Shown here piece by piece: positions 27,247 through 35,998 of a stretch of 64,000 nucleotides of DNA; within the stretch, counting starts at the first letter, position 1; each line of letters opens with the position of its first letter. The notes under the pieces were generated by a model. The model worked only from the letters and a program-made list of their open reading frames with translations. It had not been told where the DNA came from and did not search any database. Both the position numbers and the translations under genes were made by a program. This DNA is from Rhodococcus sp. OK302 (GTDB lineage Bacteria; Actinomycetota; Actinomycetes; Mycobacteriales; Mycobacteriaceae). Location of the stretch: contig NZ_NPJZ01000001.1 in NCBI RefSeq assembly GCF_002245895.1, forward strand, positions 3,508,501 to 3,572,500. Reading direction: 5' to 3'.

Positions 27247-28224
27247 ATGACGATGCGGCGGCGGTCGATACTCGCGGCCGGTGTAGTTGTGGCCTGCGTG
27301 ACATCGCTACTTATCGGCCGGGCAACAACCGGACACGAACCTGAATCTCCGACTGCGTCGCCGCCGTCGACGATGACTGTCTCCGCTGCTGCCGAGCCTC
27401 CGGCGCAACTCAACGACGAACTGATTGAGTCAGCCGGACCGTTTGTCACTTACAACACGTATCCCGGTGCGGCTCAGGCGCAGTGGGGGAAATACTCGAT
27501 TGCTCTCGAGCGAAACGGCTCGTACTACTTGCTGTCCGCCGGGCACGTCGCCGGAAAGGTCGGAGCCGGTCTCCAACTCGGATCCGCAGCGCCCAGCGAA
27601 GCGGTGGTCAGCCATAGCACCCGGACTTGGGACCCGGAATTCTCCCGGACTGTCGGTGGATCCGGCCCGGACATGTCCATGATCGACACCGGGACCGCCC
27701 CGATCACACCCGTCCTCCAACTGACGACCACACGAGCGGGCGGCGCTGCACCCGATCGTGTGCAGGTTCCCGCCACCGACGGTTCCGGTCAACTCTCACT
27801 TCCACGTTTGGCGGAAATCTCTTCGGTTGCAGGCAATCTCGAAGCCGGCACCGTGGTATGTCAGAGCGGAGCGGACTGGTTCGCCTCGGAATACACGGCA
27901 GCAGCGGGAAATGTGAGGTGCGGCAAGCTGATCGAACCGTGCAACCCGTCGAGCGTGACCTGTCGATTTGTCGATGTTGATCGGGGAGTGCCTGCAGTAG
28001 CGGTCAACGATTCGGGGAATCCTGTCTGGGTGCCCCGGGCCGATGGCACTGTAGAGATACTTGGCATCGTTTACGCAGCAGGGTGCGCCGGCGTGGAACC
28101 AGCCTGCCGGACCGGATTGCTGACACGGGTGGATGCGTACACAACGCACGACTGGACCGAGGTTGAGGTTCTGCCGGGTAAGCCCCTCGGCCCGGGAGGT
28201 CGCATCGTGGTCGCGGCACACTGA
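27247..28224 (+). CDS. Secreted trypsin-like serine protease homologue
   Basis: This 325-aa protein has a signal peptide or anchor (RRRSILAAGVVVACVTSLL). It contains a chymotrypsin-fold triad: His100 in LLSAGHVAG, Asp142 or Asp147 in GPDMSMIDTG, and Ser256 in VNDSGNPVWV, where the usual GDSGGP has become NDSGNP. Six later cysteines may form disulfides. It begins 9 bp after the LAFTG gene. The GDSG variant leaves activity uncertain. It could trim surface proteins of the island, but that is inference. Confidence 0.75.
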   Translation: MTMRRRSILAAGVVVACVTSLLIGRATTGHEPESPTASPPSTMTVSAAAEPPAQLNDELIESAGPFVTYNTYPGAAQAQWGKYSIALERNGSYYLLSAGHVAGKVGAGLQLGSAAPSEAVVSHSTRTWDPEFSRTVGGSGPDMSMIDTGTAPITPVLQLTTTRAGGAAPDRVQVPATDGSGQLSLPRLAEISSVAGNLEAGTVVCQSGADWFASEYTAAAGNVRCGKLIEPCNPSSVTCRFVDVDRGVPAVAVNDSGNPVWVPRADGTVEILGIVYAAGCAGVEPACRTGLLTRVDAYTTHDWTEVEVLPGKPLGPGGRIVVAAH

Positions 28225-28259
28225 ACAGAACGCATTCGAACCCGACGGGCGAGACGGAA

Positions 28260-28285
28260 CGGGCCCCGGCATCAGCCGGGGCCCG
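28260..28285. terminator. Terminator between protease homologue and lexA
   Basis: An 11-bp perfect inverted repeat (28260-28270 with 28275-28285) with loop ATCA lies between convergent genes. It is nearly the same sequence as the hairpin at 13478-13517. Confidence 0.85.
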
Positions 28286-28320
28286 CGTCGTTGCATTTGA
28301 CTATTCGATCTCGCGAAGCG

Positions 28321-29046
28321 TCAGATCTTTCGCATAACGGTGACAACCTTGCCCATGATGACTGCGTTGTTTCCGGAAATCGGCTCGAACAACGGATTGT
28401 GCGGCATCAGCCACACATCTTTCTTCACTCGCTTGAATGTCTTGACCGTTGCCTCGCCATCGATCATGGCGGCGACAATGTCACCGTTCTCGGCCACGTT
28501 CTGCTGACGGACTACCACCCAGTCGCCATCGCAGATAGCGGCGTCGATCATGGATTCGCCGACCACCTTCAGCATGAACAGGGAGCCCTGGCCCACCAAT
28601 TCGCGGGGGAGCGGAAACACGTCTTCGACGGCTTCTTCTGCAAGGATCGGCCCACCAGCCGCGATCCGGCCGAGGACGGGCACAAATGCCGGCTCGGGAA
28701 GTGGATCGCCCGTGCTGTTGCGGATCTCCGACGAGTGCTTGGTCACCGATGCAATGGCGGTATCGGCGGCAACCTCGTCAAGCCCTCGAACGTCTACAGC
28801 GCGAGGGCGATTGGGGTCACGGCGAATGAACCCCTTGCGCTCGAGGGTGCGGAGCTGATGGGCCACCGACGACGTCGAGGTAAGCCCGACGGCGTCGCCG
28901 ATCTCACGAATGCTCGGCGGGTAACCGCGTTCGGTCACCGATTCACGAATGACTTCGAGAACACGGCGCTGCCGTGGAGTGAGCGACTCGGCTGACGTCG
29001 CGGTAACTCCTGCCGTTGCGGCACTTGTGGAGCGATCGTCCTTCAT
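28321..29046 (-). CDS. lexA: SOS repressor LexA
   Basis: This 241-aa protein represses the DNA-damage response and cuts itself when RecA filaments form. The N-terminal winged helix starts at [14 protein letters not shown] and includes [10 protein letters not shown]. The self-cleavage site lies between Ala130 and Gly131 in GRIAAGG. The catalytic dyad is Ser165 (VVGESMID) and Lys202 (ATVKTF). GGAGG stands nine bases before the ATG. The promoter at about 29252-29280 overlaps a LexA box, giving autorepression, and the roughly 200-nt leader holds a 17-bp tandem repeat. Confidence 0.97.
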   Translation of the reverse strand: MKDDRSTSAATAGVTATSAESLTPRQRRVLEVIRESVTERGYPPSIREIGDAVGLTSTSSVAHQLRTLERKGFIRRDPNRPRAVDVRGLDEVAADTAIASVTKHSSEIRNSTGDPLPEPAFVPVLGRIAAGGPILAEEAVEDVFPLPRELVGQGSLFMLKVVGESMIDAAICDGDWVVVRQQNVAENGDIVAAMIDGEATVKTFKRVKKDVWLMPHNPLFEPISGNNAVIMGKVVTVMRKI

Positions 29047-29079
29047 GGCGTTGTGCCTCCGTGTCTGCGGTGTTTGGTC

Positions 29080-29174
29080 GTGCTGCGTTTCAGGTGGTGC
29101 TGCGTTTCAGGTGGTGCTGCGTTTCAGGTGGTGCGGCGTTTCAGGTGGTGCGGGGTTTCAGGTGGTGCGGCGTT
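29080..29174. repeat. 17-bp tandem repeat in the lexA leader
   Basis: Five full copies of a 17-bp unit (gtgctgcgtttcaggtg) run head to tail at 29080-29096, 29097-29113, 29114-29130, 29131-29147 and 29148-29164, plus a partial sixth to 29174. The first three are identical and the last ones differ by one or two bases. The array ends 33 bp before the lexA start codon, inside the predicted 5' untranslated region. Confidence 0.95.
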
Positions 29175-29251
29175 GCTTGTCGGTAGGTCCTGATCAAATC
29201 AGCTTCAGCAGGTAGAAGTCGCTCAGGGATCGTGCTGTGTGCTCTGACACG

Positions 29252-29292
29252 AATCTATCTCTATTTGCTCAGGGTTTCAAACATCTGTTCGA
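29252..29292 (-). promoter_or_regulatory. lexA promoter with LexA (SOS) box
   Basis: On the minus strand, TTGAAA (29280-29275), a 17-bp spacer and TAGATT (29257-29252) form a good sigma-A type promoter. A 16-bp SOS box matching TCGAACNNNNGTTCGA with one mismatch lies at 29277-29292 and overlaps the -35 element. This predicts lexA autoregulation and a leader of roughly 200 nt. Confidence 0.8.
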
Positions 29293-29341
29293 GACGTGTC
29301 GCTGGAAACGCGAGACTTTGTCGGACGAACGTGGTAGAAAT

Positions 29342-29373
29342 TCGAACATGCGTTCCATCGAACGCAGGTTCGA
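29342..29373 (+). promoter_or_regulatory. Two adjacent LexA (SOS) boxes upstream of the LysM gene
   Basis: TCGAACATGCGTTCCA at 29342-29357 has one mismatch to TCGAACNNNNGTTCGA, and the next 16 bp, TCGAACGCAGGTTCGA (29358-29373), match perfectly. They sit 48-79 bp before the LysM gene start, predicting damage-inducible expression, as known for its M. tuberculosis counterpart Rv2719c. Confidence 0.85.
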
Positions 29374-29420
29374 ATCGTTGGCAGGTTCGAATCGGTCGGT
29401 GTAGATCCGCGGAGGTCATG

Positions 29421-30086
29421 ATGGGCAACGCAGCACTGAAGTACGAAGTGTTCGATGACGCAGAACTGAAGTTCGCAGCATTCGATTGTGCTGTTCGGCC
29501 CGGCTACGGCACAGCATCGGGGAACGCTGGTCGGAACTCTGCCGCTGCGCCGAAGTATCACGCGTCGTTCTACGACGCTGCGCCCTATGACGTGGCCGTC
29601 GGCGTGATGCCGTATCGGGTGCGCGGCGAGGTATCCGACATTCGCGAGCGCCGAGGCGGCACTCACGAAAGTGGTCGTGACGATGTTGCTGATCGTCGGT
29701 TCGAGCGGGATGTGGACCGTGTGCGGCCCAATGGCGGCAACTTCGAGCACCGTAATCGGGTAGGCGTGTCGCGCGCACCCCACGTTGTCGATTCCGTTGA
29801 CGTAGGTTGGCGGAGCATGGTTTTGGGTGTGCTGCTGACGGCGGTAGCGGTACTGGGTTTGGTGGGCCTTGCTTCCGTGTCCGCGGGTGGGGTTTCAGGT
29901 CCGGTTGACGAGACGGGCGTGATTCGGGTTGCTGCAGGGGAGACGCTCAGCGACATCGCCGCTCAGGTAGCGCCAGGGCAACCCGCAGGCACGGTGATCG
30001 ATCGGATCATGGACCTCAACGCAATGTCGAATTCGAGGCTGAGCGTGGGTCAGACTCTGATTGTTCCTGCTGCGCAGGGTCGTTGA
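29421..30086 (+). CDS. SOS-regulated LysM-domain membrane protein (Rv2719c-like)
   Basis: This 221-aa protein has a long polar N-terminus, one transmembrane helix (about 132-155, MVLGVLLTAVAVLGLVGLASV) and a C-terminal LysM domain (IRVAAGETLSDIAAQVAPGQ to LSVGQTLIVPA) that should bind peptidoglycan outside. It lies between lexA and nrdR exactly as Rv2719c, whose product is a damage-induced factor that delays division. GGAGG at 29411-29415 supports ATG 29421, with ATG 29418 adjacent. Two LexA boxes lie upstream. Confidence 0.88.
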   Translation: MGNAALKYEVFDDAELKFAAFDCAVRPGYGTASGNAGRNSAAAPKYHASFYDAAPYDVAVGVMPYRVRGEVSDIRERRGGTHESGRDDVADRRFERDVDRVRPNGGNFEHRNRVGVSRAPHVVDSVDVGWRSMVLGVLLTAVAVLGLVGLASVSAGGVSGPVDETGVIRVAAGETLSDIAAQVAPGQPAGTVIDRIMDLNAMSNSRLSVGQTLIVPAAQGR

Positions 30087-30286
30087 CGACGGCCGGTTGT
30101 GGCGTTCGATCGGTGGTCGGCATGCGTGAATTGATTTCGTCGAGTACGAGTAAGCTGTGGGCTTGACAGTCACACCACTCCGTGTGGTCGCGTTGTGCCC
30201 GCGTGTCTGCTCTGCGAATCGTCGGAAGATTTGCAGTGGTAGGGAATCGGAATGGCGGCCATGTCGGCAACACAAAAGGAACAACG

Positions 30287-30787
30287 ATGCATTGCCCGTT
30301 CTGCCGACACCCTGACTCCCGAGTGGTCGACTCGCGTGAGGCGGATGAAGGGCAGGCGATTCGCCGTCGGCGGTCCTGTCCCGAATGCGGTCGGCGTTTT
30401 ACGACGGTGGAAACAGCAGTGCTGTCGGTAGTCAAGCGCAGTGGCGTCACCGAACCCTTCAGTCGTGAGAAGGTCGTCAAGGGTGTGCGTCGAGCGTGCC
30501 AGGGTCGTCAGGTCGACAACGATTCATTGAATCTGTTGGCACAGCAGGTCGAAGACGCCGTGCGCTCTTCGGGTTCCGCAGAGATCCCGAGTAATGAAGT
30601 AGGGCTTGCCATTCTCGACCCACTACGCAATCTCGACGAGGTTGCGTACCTCCGGTTTGCGTCGGTCTACAAATCCTTCAGCTCGGCCGAAGATTTCGAA
30701 CGCGAGATCACCGACATGCGGGAGCATGCGCAGAATCGGGAAACCGTGAAGACAGCCGGCGAAGAAGCCGTTTCCACTGTCGATTGA
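30287..30787 (+). CDS. nrdR: Transcriptional repressor NrdR
   Basis: NrdR represses ribonucleotide reductase genes when (d)ATP is high. This 166-aa protein has the zinc ribbon (MHCPFC at the start, [15 protein letters not shown] after) and the ATP-cone ([24 protein letters not shown]). The C-terminal RFASVYKSF segment is also typical. It follows the LysM gene as in mycobacteria. The long open frame upstream is not conserved. Confidence 0.97.
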   Translation: MHCPFCRHPDSRVVDSREADEGQAIRRRRSCPECGRRFTTVETAVLSVVKRSGVTEPFSREKVVKGVRRACQGRQVDNDSLNLLAQQVEDAVRSSGSAEIPSNEVGLAILDPLRNLDEVAYLRFASVYKSFSSAEDFEREITDMREHAQNRETVKTAGEEAVSTVD

Positions 30788-30940
30788 GGCCTGCGACTTA
30801 GATAACGCTCCGGGAACAAAACTGCGTTTTGCCCGAATCTGAAGCCGGCAGAGGCCTACGCTCGGCGGGTACGTTCAGCGGTTCGAGTTGGTTTCGTGCC
30901 ACTTGGATCGTCAACCGATAGTTATCGTTACGGAGGCGTT

Positions 30941-31048
30941 ATGCCCTTGAACGGAATCATCGCAGTTCTCAACAGTCTGGTCACCACGGGCTTTGCCAAC
31001 ACTGTCACGACAATTGGTGGCTCAGTGACAAACGTGAACGTCATCTGA
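30941..31048 (+). CDS. Small 35-aa peptide with strong ribosome site
   Basis: ATG 30941 follows CGGAGG with about 5-9 bp spacing, and the ORF ends at TGA 31046-31048. The peptide begins MPLNGIIAVLNSLVTTGF and is rich in Val, Thr, Asn and Gly, with a hydrophobic first half and no charged residue. A TAGTTAT element lies just upstream. It stands alone between nrdR and convergent hrpA. I do not recognise it; a type I toxin-like or leader-type peptide is possible. Confidence 0.5.
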   Translation: MPLNGIIAVLNSLVTTGFANTVTTIGGSVTNVNVI

Positions 31049-31056
31049 ACCGACGA

Positions 31057-34000
31057 TCAGCGTTTGATCGACTCGATCGCCTTCAGGACCCGTTTCTCGG
31101 AGATCGGTGTAGGCGTTCCCAACGATTGTGCAAACAGGCTCACACGAAGTTCTTCGATCATCCATGAGATGGCATCCACATCTCTGGCGGTACGACGCTC
31201 TTCAGGTAGCGAGTTGAGTAGTCGGTCGTAGGCAGCGTAAACACGGTCGAGCACGTCCATGGCTTGCTGGTCGCGAGTTGCGCTGGCAGGTAGGGCTTCG
31301 AGTCGGAATGTCGCTGCTGCCAGGTAGCGGGGTAGTTCGCGCAGTCGCGCCGAACCCAGTTCGGCGACAAAGCCGGGGAAGAGAAGCGACTTCAGTTGCT
31401 CGCGAACGTCTTCGGCGGGTTCACCGCTTGAACGATGGAGAACCACGTTCAAGCGGTGCGACTGTTCGAGGATGGGCACGATCATTCGCAGTATCGCGGA
31501 CACGCGTCCTGCCAGTTCTGATCGCGCGACTGTGACAAGCGCGTCGAATGCTTCGGGTGTGCGAACAGGCCCACCCTTCGCGGCGATGATCTCGTTGGCG
31601 GCGGCGACTCGACAATCTTCGACCAACGCTTCGAGGCTTCCGTCCGGGTTCTGGCCCAGTAGGAGTCGATGCGTATTGGAGAGTCCGGACGTAACAGCTT
31701 TGAGTTGCGTCGGCACCGCTGCGAGGAGCAGAGCGCGGGAGCCGTCGCGCATCGACTGAGCTTGCGCTGCAGGGGTACTGAGGACGCGAACTGCCACGCC
31801 ACCGTTTTCGGGAACCAGTGCCGGATATCCGGTGACCTGTTGGCCACCGATTTTTCGGGTGATGGTGGGTTCCAGGGCGCCCAAGGTCTCGGACGTCCAC
31901 ACCGCTGCGGCTGCTCGTTCGGTTCCGGTGGCGGCCTTGGCAACTTCCTTCTGGACGCGCGGAGCGAGTGTGCGTCGGAGCTGCGCCAGATCTTTGCCCT
32001 TGGCCAGAACCTTGCCTGATTCGTCTTCGACCACAAAAGTCATCCGCAGATGATCCGGCAGTGCACTCGGATCGAAGTCCTTGGATTCGATGTGTACTCC
32101 GCCGAGGCGGGAGAGTTCTCGGGCCATTGCTGTGAGTAGTGGTTCGGAGCGGGGCTTGATCGACGCGAGTGCGGCGCTTGCATAGTCCGGTGCCGGCACA
32201 ACCTGGCGTCGGACGTTCTTGGGCAGTGTCTTGATCAACGCCGTGACGAGGTCGATGCGCATACCCGGCACCAGCCAATCGAACCCGACGGGCTGGAGTT
32301 GCGCGAGTAGTCCGACCGGGATGTGCGCGGTTACTCCGTCGTCATCCTTGCCAGGTTCGAACTGATAGGTGAGCGGCAGCTTCATATCGCCCTGGCGCCA
32401 GGCGTCGGGGAACTCGCCCCCCAAAACTGTTGCAGCATCGGAGTTCACGACGGTTTCCGGCGTGAACGTCAAGAGGTTCGGATCTTTTCGGCGTGCAGTC
32501 TTCCACCACTTGTCGAAATGGCGTGCAGAAACGGCTTCCTCACCGATACGGGAGTCGTAGAACTCGTAGAGGGTCTCGTCGTCAACCAGAATGTCGCGTC
32601 GGCGCGCTCGGTTCTCGAGTTCTTCGACGTTGTCGAGCAGTGCTCGGTTTTCGTGGAAGAACGCGTGCTGGGTAGTCCATTCGCCCTGTACCAAGGCATG
32701 GCGGATGAAGAGTTCCCGCGAGATTTCCGGATCGATCGAGGAGTAGGTGACAGCGCGGCCCGTGACGAGGGGGACGCCGTACAGAGTGACCCGCTCGTAC
32801 GCCATCGCGGAACCACGCTTCGATGACCAATGTGGTTCGGAGTAGGTGCGTTTGACCAGGTGTGGCGCCAGCTTTTCGGCCCACTCCGGTTCGATGCGGG
32901 CGGACATGCGAGCCCACAGCCGCGACGTTTCCACCAGTTCGGCGGCCATCACCCAGCGCGGTGGCTTCTTGAACAGGCCGGAGCCGGGGAAGATCGCGAA
33001 GCGGCTTCCCCGAGCGCCCAGGTAGTCACGCTTCTCGCCTTCGCGAAGTCCGATGTGGGAGAGCAATCCGGCCAGCAACGACTGGTGAATTGCGTTCTCG
33101 CCGGCCGGCGCGTCGTTGACGGTCCATCCGAGACCACGCGTGATCTGACGCAGTTGACCGTGCAGGTCCTGCCATTCGCGGATGCGTAGCCAGTGCAGGA
33201 ATTCGTTTCGGCACATCTTGCGGAACTGGCTGGAAGACAGATCGTTTCGCTGATCGCGGACATAGTCCCACAGCTTCAGGTATGCGAGGAAGTCGGAATT
33301 CTCGACAGCGAAGCGGGCATGTTTTTCGTCGGCGGCCTGTTGGAATTCAGCCGGCCGCTCACGCACGTCCTGGATGGACAACGCCGCGACGATAACCAAT
33401 GTTTCGTGCAAGCAGCCGTTTGTCTTGGCTTCCACCAACATTCGCGCCATGCGTGGGTCGACGGGGATCTGCGCGAGTTCACGTCCGATGGGAGTGAGTT
33501 CCGGATGGGTTGCATCGGAGCCCCGCGCGATGGCGCCGAGTTCTTCGAGTAGCCCGATTCCGTCCTTGATCGCCCGCGAATCCGGCGGTTCGACAAACGG
33601 GAAGGCGGCGATGTCTCCAAGGCCCAGCGCCGTCATCTGCAGGATGACGGACGCCAGATTGGTGCGAAGAATTTCGGGTTCGGTGAATGCCGGCCGTGAT
33701 TCGAAGTCTTCTTCGGAATACAGGCGAATGCAGATGCCCTCGGCCACACGACCACAGCGGCCGGATCGCTGACGCGCCGACGCCTGGGAAATCGGCTCGA
33801 TGGGCAGTCTCTGTACTTTGGTGCGTACCGAGTATCGCGAAATGCGCGCCGTACCAGGATCGACAACGTAGCGAATTCCGGGAACAGTGAGCGATGTTTC
33901 GGCGACGTTGGTGGCCAGGACAACTCGTCGACCGGTATGGGCTGAGAACACCTTGTGCTGCTCGGCGGCCGACAGTCGTGCATAGAGCGGAACAATTTCG

Positions 34001-34962
34001 GTGTTGCGTAACCGTTTGTCGCGCAATGCATCCGCAGTGTCGCGAATCTCGCGTTCGCCCGATAGGAAGACGAGGATGTCGCCTTCGCCTTCGGCGCTGA
34101 GTTCATCGACGGCCTCGCAGACTGCGTCCACGGGATCCCGGTCGTAGCTGATATCACCGGACTCGACGGTCAGTGGCCGGTAGCGCATTTCCACGGGGAA
34201 CGTGCGGCCGGACACCTCGACGATCGGCGCGGGCTTCCCGTCGACGGCAAAGTGCTCAGCGAATCGCTGGGGATCGATGGTGGCCGAGGTGATGATGACC
34301 TTGAGATCAGGTCGACGGGGGAGTAGTTGCGCCAGGTATCCGAGAATGAAGTCGATGTTGAGACTGCGTTCGTGAGCCTCGTCGATAATCAGTGTGTCGT
34401 AGCGACGCAGCATCCGGTCGCGCTGAATCTCCGCGAGCAGAATGCCGTCCGTCATCAGTTTCACGTAGGTGCGGTCGGACACCTGATCGGTGAATCGCAC
34501 CGTGTAGCCGACGGCGTCGCCGAGTTCGGTGTCGAGTTCCTCGGCGATACGTTCGGCAACGGTACGTGCGGCGAGGCGTCGCGGCTGGGTATGGCCGATG
34601 AGCCCGCGAACTCCGCGGCCCAGTTCGAGGCAGATCTTGGGGATCTGGGTTGTCTTGCCGGAACCTGTTTCGCCGGCCACGATCACGACCTGGTTTTCGG
34701 CGATCGCGCGAGCGATGTCGTCCTTGCGCTGGCTGACTGGCAGCGATTCGGGGTACGAGATTGCGGGCACACCGGCCGCGCGGGTGCTCAGTCGCAGGTG
34801 TGCTTTTTCTATCTCGGTGGCCACCGCTGCTAGTGCGTCCGGGGTGCGGGCACGGTCGAGTGTGCGTCGGAGTCGATTCTCGTCACGCAGGGAGACCTGT
34901 GTCAGTGCGCTCTTGAGGTCACTGCGTCGGGGCGAGAGCGGGACCGGTGGTGTAGTAGACAT
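31057..34962 (-). CDS. hrpA: ATP-dependent RNA helicase HrpA
   Basis: This 1301-aa DEAH-box helicase acts on RNA, in other bacteria on mRNA processing and collided ribosomes. It shows Walker A GETGSGKTTQIPK, the DEAH motif IIDEAHERSLN, motif III ITSATIDPQRF and motif VI RQRSGRCGR. The HA2/OB region and a long C-terminal DUF3418-type extension follow, all at expected length. The gene ends 8 bp from the small-peptide stop. No operon partner is seen. Confidence 0.96.
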   Translation of the reverse strand: MSTTPPVPLSPRRSDLKSALTQVSLRDENRLRRTLDRARTPDALAAVATEIEKAHLRLSTRAAGVPAISYPESLPVSQRKDDIARAIAENQVVIVAGETGSGKTTQIPKICLELGRGVRGLIGHTQPRRLAARTVAERIAEELDTELGDAVGYTVRFTDQVSDRTYVKLMTDGILLAEIQRDRMLRRYDTLIIDEAHERSLNIDFILGYLAQLLPRRPDLKVIITSATIDPQRFAEHFAVDGKPAPIVEVSGRTFPVEMRYRPLTVESGDISYDRDPVDAVCEAVDELSAEGEGDILVFLSGEREIRDTADALRDKRLRNTEIVPLYARLSAAEQHKVFSAHTGRRVVLATNVAETSLTVPGIRYVVDPGTARISRYSVRTKVQRLPIEPISQASARQRSGRCGRVAEGICIRLYSEEDFESRPAFTEPEILRTNLASVILQMTALGLGDIAAFPFVEPPDSRAIKDGIGLLEELGAIARGSDATHPELTPIGRELAQIPVDPRMARMLVEAKTNGCLHETLVIVAALSIQDVRERPAEFQQAADEKHARFAVENSDFLAYLKLWDYVRDQRNDLSSSQFRKMCRNEFLHWLRIREWQDLHGQLRQITRGLGWTVNDAPAGENAIHQSLLAGLLSHIGLREGEKRDYLGARGSRFAIFPGSGLFKKPPRWVMAAELVETSRLWARMSARIEPEWAEKLAPHLVKRTYSEPHWSSKRGSAMAYERVTLYGVPLVTGRAVTYSSIDPEISRELFIRHALVQGEWTTQHAFFHENRALLDNVEELENRARRRDILVDDETLYEFYDSRIGEEAVSARHFDKWWKTARRKDPNLLTFTPETVVNSDAATVLGGEFPDAWRQGDMKLPLTYQFEPGKDDDGVTAHIPVGLLAQLQPVGFDWLVPGMRIDLVTALIKTLPKNVRRQVVPAPDYASAALASIKPRSEPLLTAMARELSRLGGVHIESKDFDPSALPDHLRMTFVVEDESGKVLAKGKDLAQLRRTLAPRVQKEVAKAATGTERAAAAVWTSETLGALEPTITRKIGGQQVTGYPALVPENGGVAVRVLSTPAAQAQSMRDGSRALLLAAVPTQLKAVTSGLSNTHRLLLGQNPDGSLEALVEDCRVAAANEIIAAKGGPVRTPEAFDALVTVARSELAGRVSAILRMIVPILEQSHRLNVVLHRSSGEPAEDVREQLKSLLFPGFVAELGSARLRELPRYLAAATFRLEALPASATRDQQAMDVLDRVYAAYDRLLNSLPEERRTARDVDAISWMIEELRVSLFAQSLGTPTPISEKRVLKAIESIKR

Positions 34963-35033
34963 GCTGACGACAGCCTATCGAATAGGTATGCAACTCCTGC
35001 CCGCAGAGTCCGCGGTTGTGAAAACATCGACCA

Positions 35034-35705
35034 GTGACGACAAACACCGTTGATGGGGCATCCGACAGGGCAGCGTCGACGCCGATTGTTGTGCGTGCAC
35101 TTCGACTGGCCTTCGCGATCTACGGCATCACGGCGCTGCTGTGGATTCCGATCCGCAACGCCGACGGGTTCTCGCTGACGAACTATCTGAGCTACTTCAC
35201 CATCGAAAGCAATATTCTGGCGGTGATCCTCCTGCTCGTCGGAGCCGTTCGCGATCCACAGTCGCGGACCTGGCAGTCGATCAGAGGTGCAGTCACCCTC
35301 TACATGGTCATTACCGGCATCGTCTACGCAGTGCTGTTGGCAAACGTCGACGTGATGCTCAAGGACGCGTGGATCAATGCCGCGCTGCATCGAATACTGC
35401 CGTTGGTGCTGTTTCTCGACTGGGTCTTTTTGGCATCGCGTCACAAGTTGTCCGAAGTGGAGGCATTGAAATGGCTCGCATTTCCTGCCGCCTACGGGAT
35501 TTACTCTTTGATTCGCGGACCCATCGTCGACTGGTATCCGTATCCTTTCCTCGACCCGAGGCAGCAGGGTTACCTGTCGCTGGTCATCGGAATGGTGGTG
35601 CTCGCCGTGGCTATGGCCCTGATGGCGTTGGCGGTCAACGCAGTTGGGCGTCTCGGTGCCAAGTGGCGGTATCGCGATGATGAGACGGTTCTCGCGGCAC
35701 ACTGA
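35034..35705 (+). CDS. Pr6Pr family membrane protein
   Basis: This 223-aa protein has about six helices. The pattern (RALRLAFAIYGITALLW, LSYFTIESNILAVILLL, LHRILPLVLFLDWVF, YSLIRGPIVDWYPYPFLDP) is that of the Pr6Pr/FAR-17a-AIG1-like family of uncharacterised bacterial membrane proteins. The conserved HRILP and polar WYPYPF segments sit at helix ends. The GTG start is 71 bp from hrpA, divergent. Function unknown. Confidence 0.8.
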   Translation: MTTNTVDGASDRAASTPIVVRALRLAFAIYGITALLWIPIRNADGFSLTNYLSYFTIESNILAVILLLVGAVRDPQSRTWQSIRGAVTLYMVITGIVYAVLLANVDVMLKDAWINAALHRILPLVLFLDWVFLASRHKLSEVEALKWLAFPAAYGIYSLIRGPIVDWYPYPFLDPRQQGYLSLVIGMVVLAVAMALMALAVNAVGRLGAKWRYRDDETVLAAH

Positions 35706-35749
35706 TAGAAGGCGTTGCGCAGTCCGTCGTGACGATTGTCAGGTGACCC

Positions 35750-35998
35750 TCACGGGAACCCGTAGCGGCGGCGCAGTTGATCGAGGGCGTGAACATCTTC
35801 GTCGGTAAGTGCCGTGGCCTGTGCCAACTCCATGGCCAGGAGGTAATCCTGGTGCCGGCGATCGCGGTCGGCGTCGGGGAGATCGGCATATCCGGGGCGA
35901 TCGTCCGATGCTGTGGTTCCGGGTTGATCTGTGCGTTCGAACTGAGCGAGGTAGGTGGCGATGGACGCGGCTTGGCGTCGATGGTCGGCTGGTGTCAT
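35750..35998 (-). CDS. Small hypothetical protein (82 aa)
   Basis: This soluble, charged protein (MTPADHRRQAASIATYL, then DEDVHALDQLRRRYGFP) is predicted mostly helical. Composition and GC-rich third positions are consistent with coding, but no strong ribosome site is seen and no family is recognised. It converges with the Pr6Pr gene, 44 bp apart. Confidence 0.5.
   Translation of the reverse strand: MTPADHRRQAASIATYLAQFERTDQPGTTASDDRPGYADLPDADRDRRHQDYLLAMELAQATALTDEDVHALDQLRRRYGFP

Noticed and set aside
29080..29174. 17-bp repeats as a CRISPR or phage attachment site
   Set aside because: The copies are directly adjacent with no spacers, and no integrase or tRNA is near. A slippage array fits better.
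31669..32019. Open frame antisense to hrpA
   Set aside because: Fully inside a well-supported helicase gene and without features of a protein.
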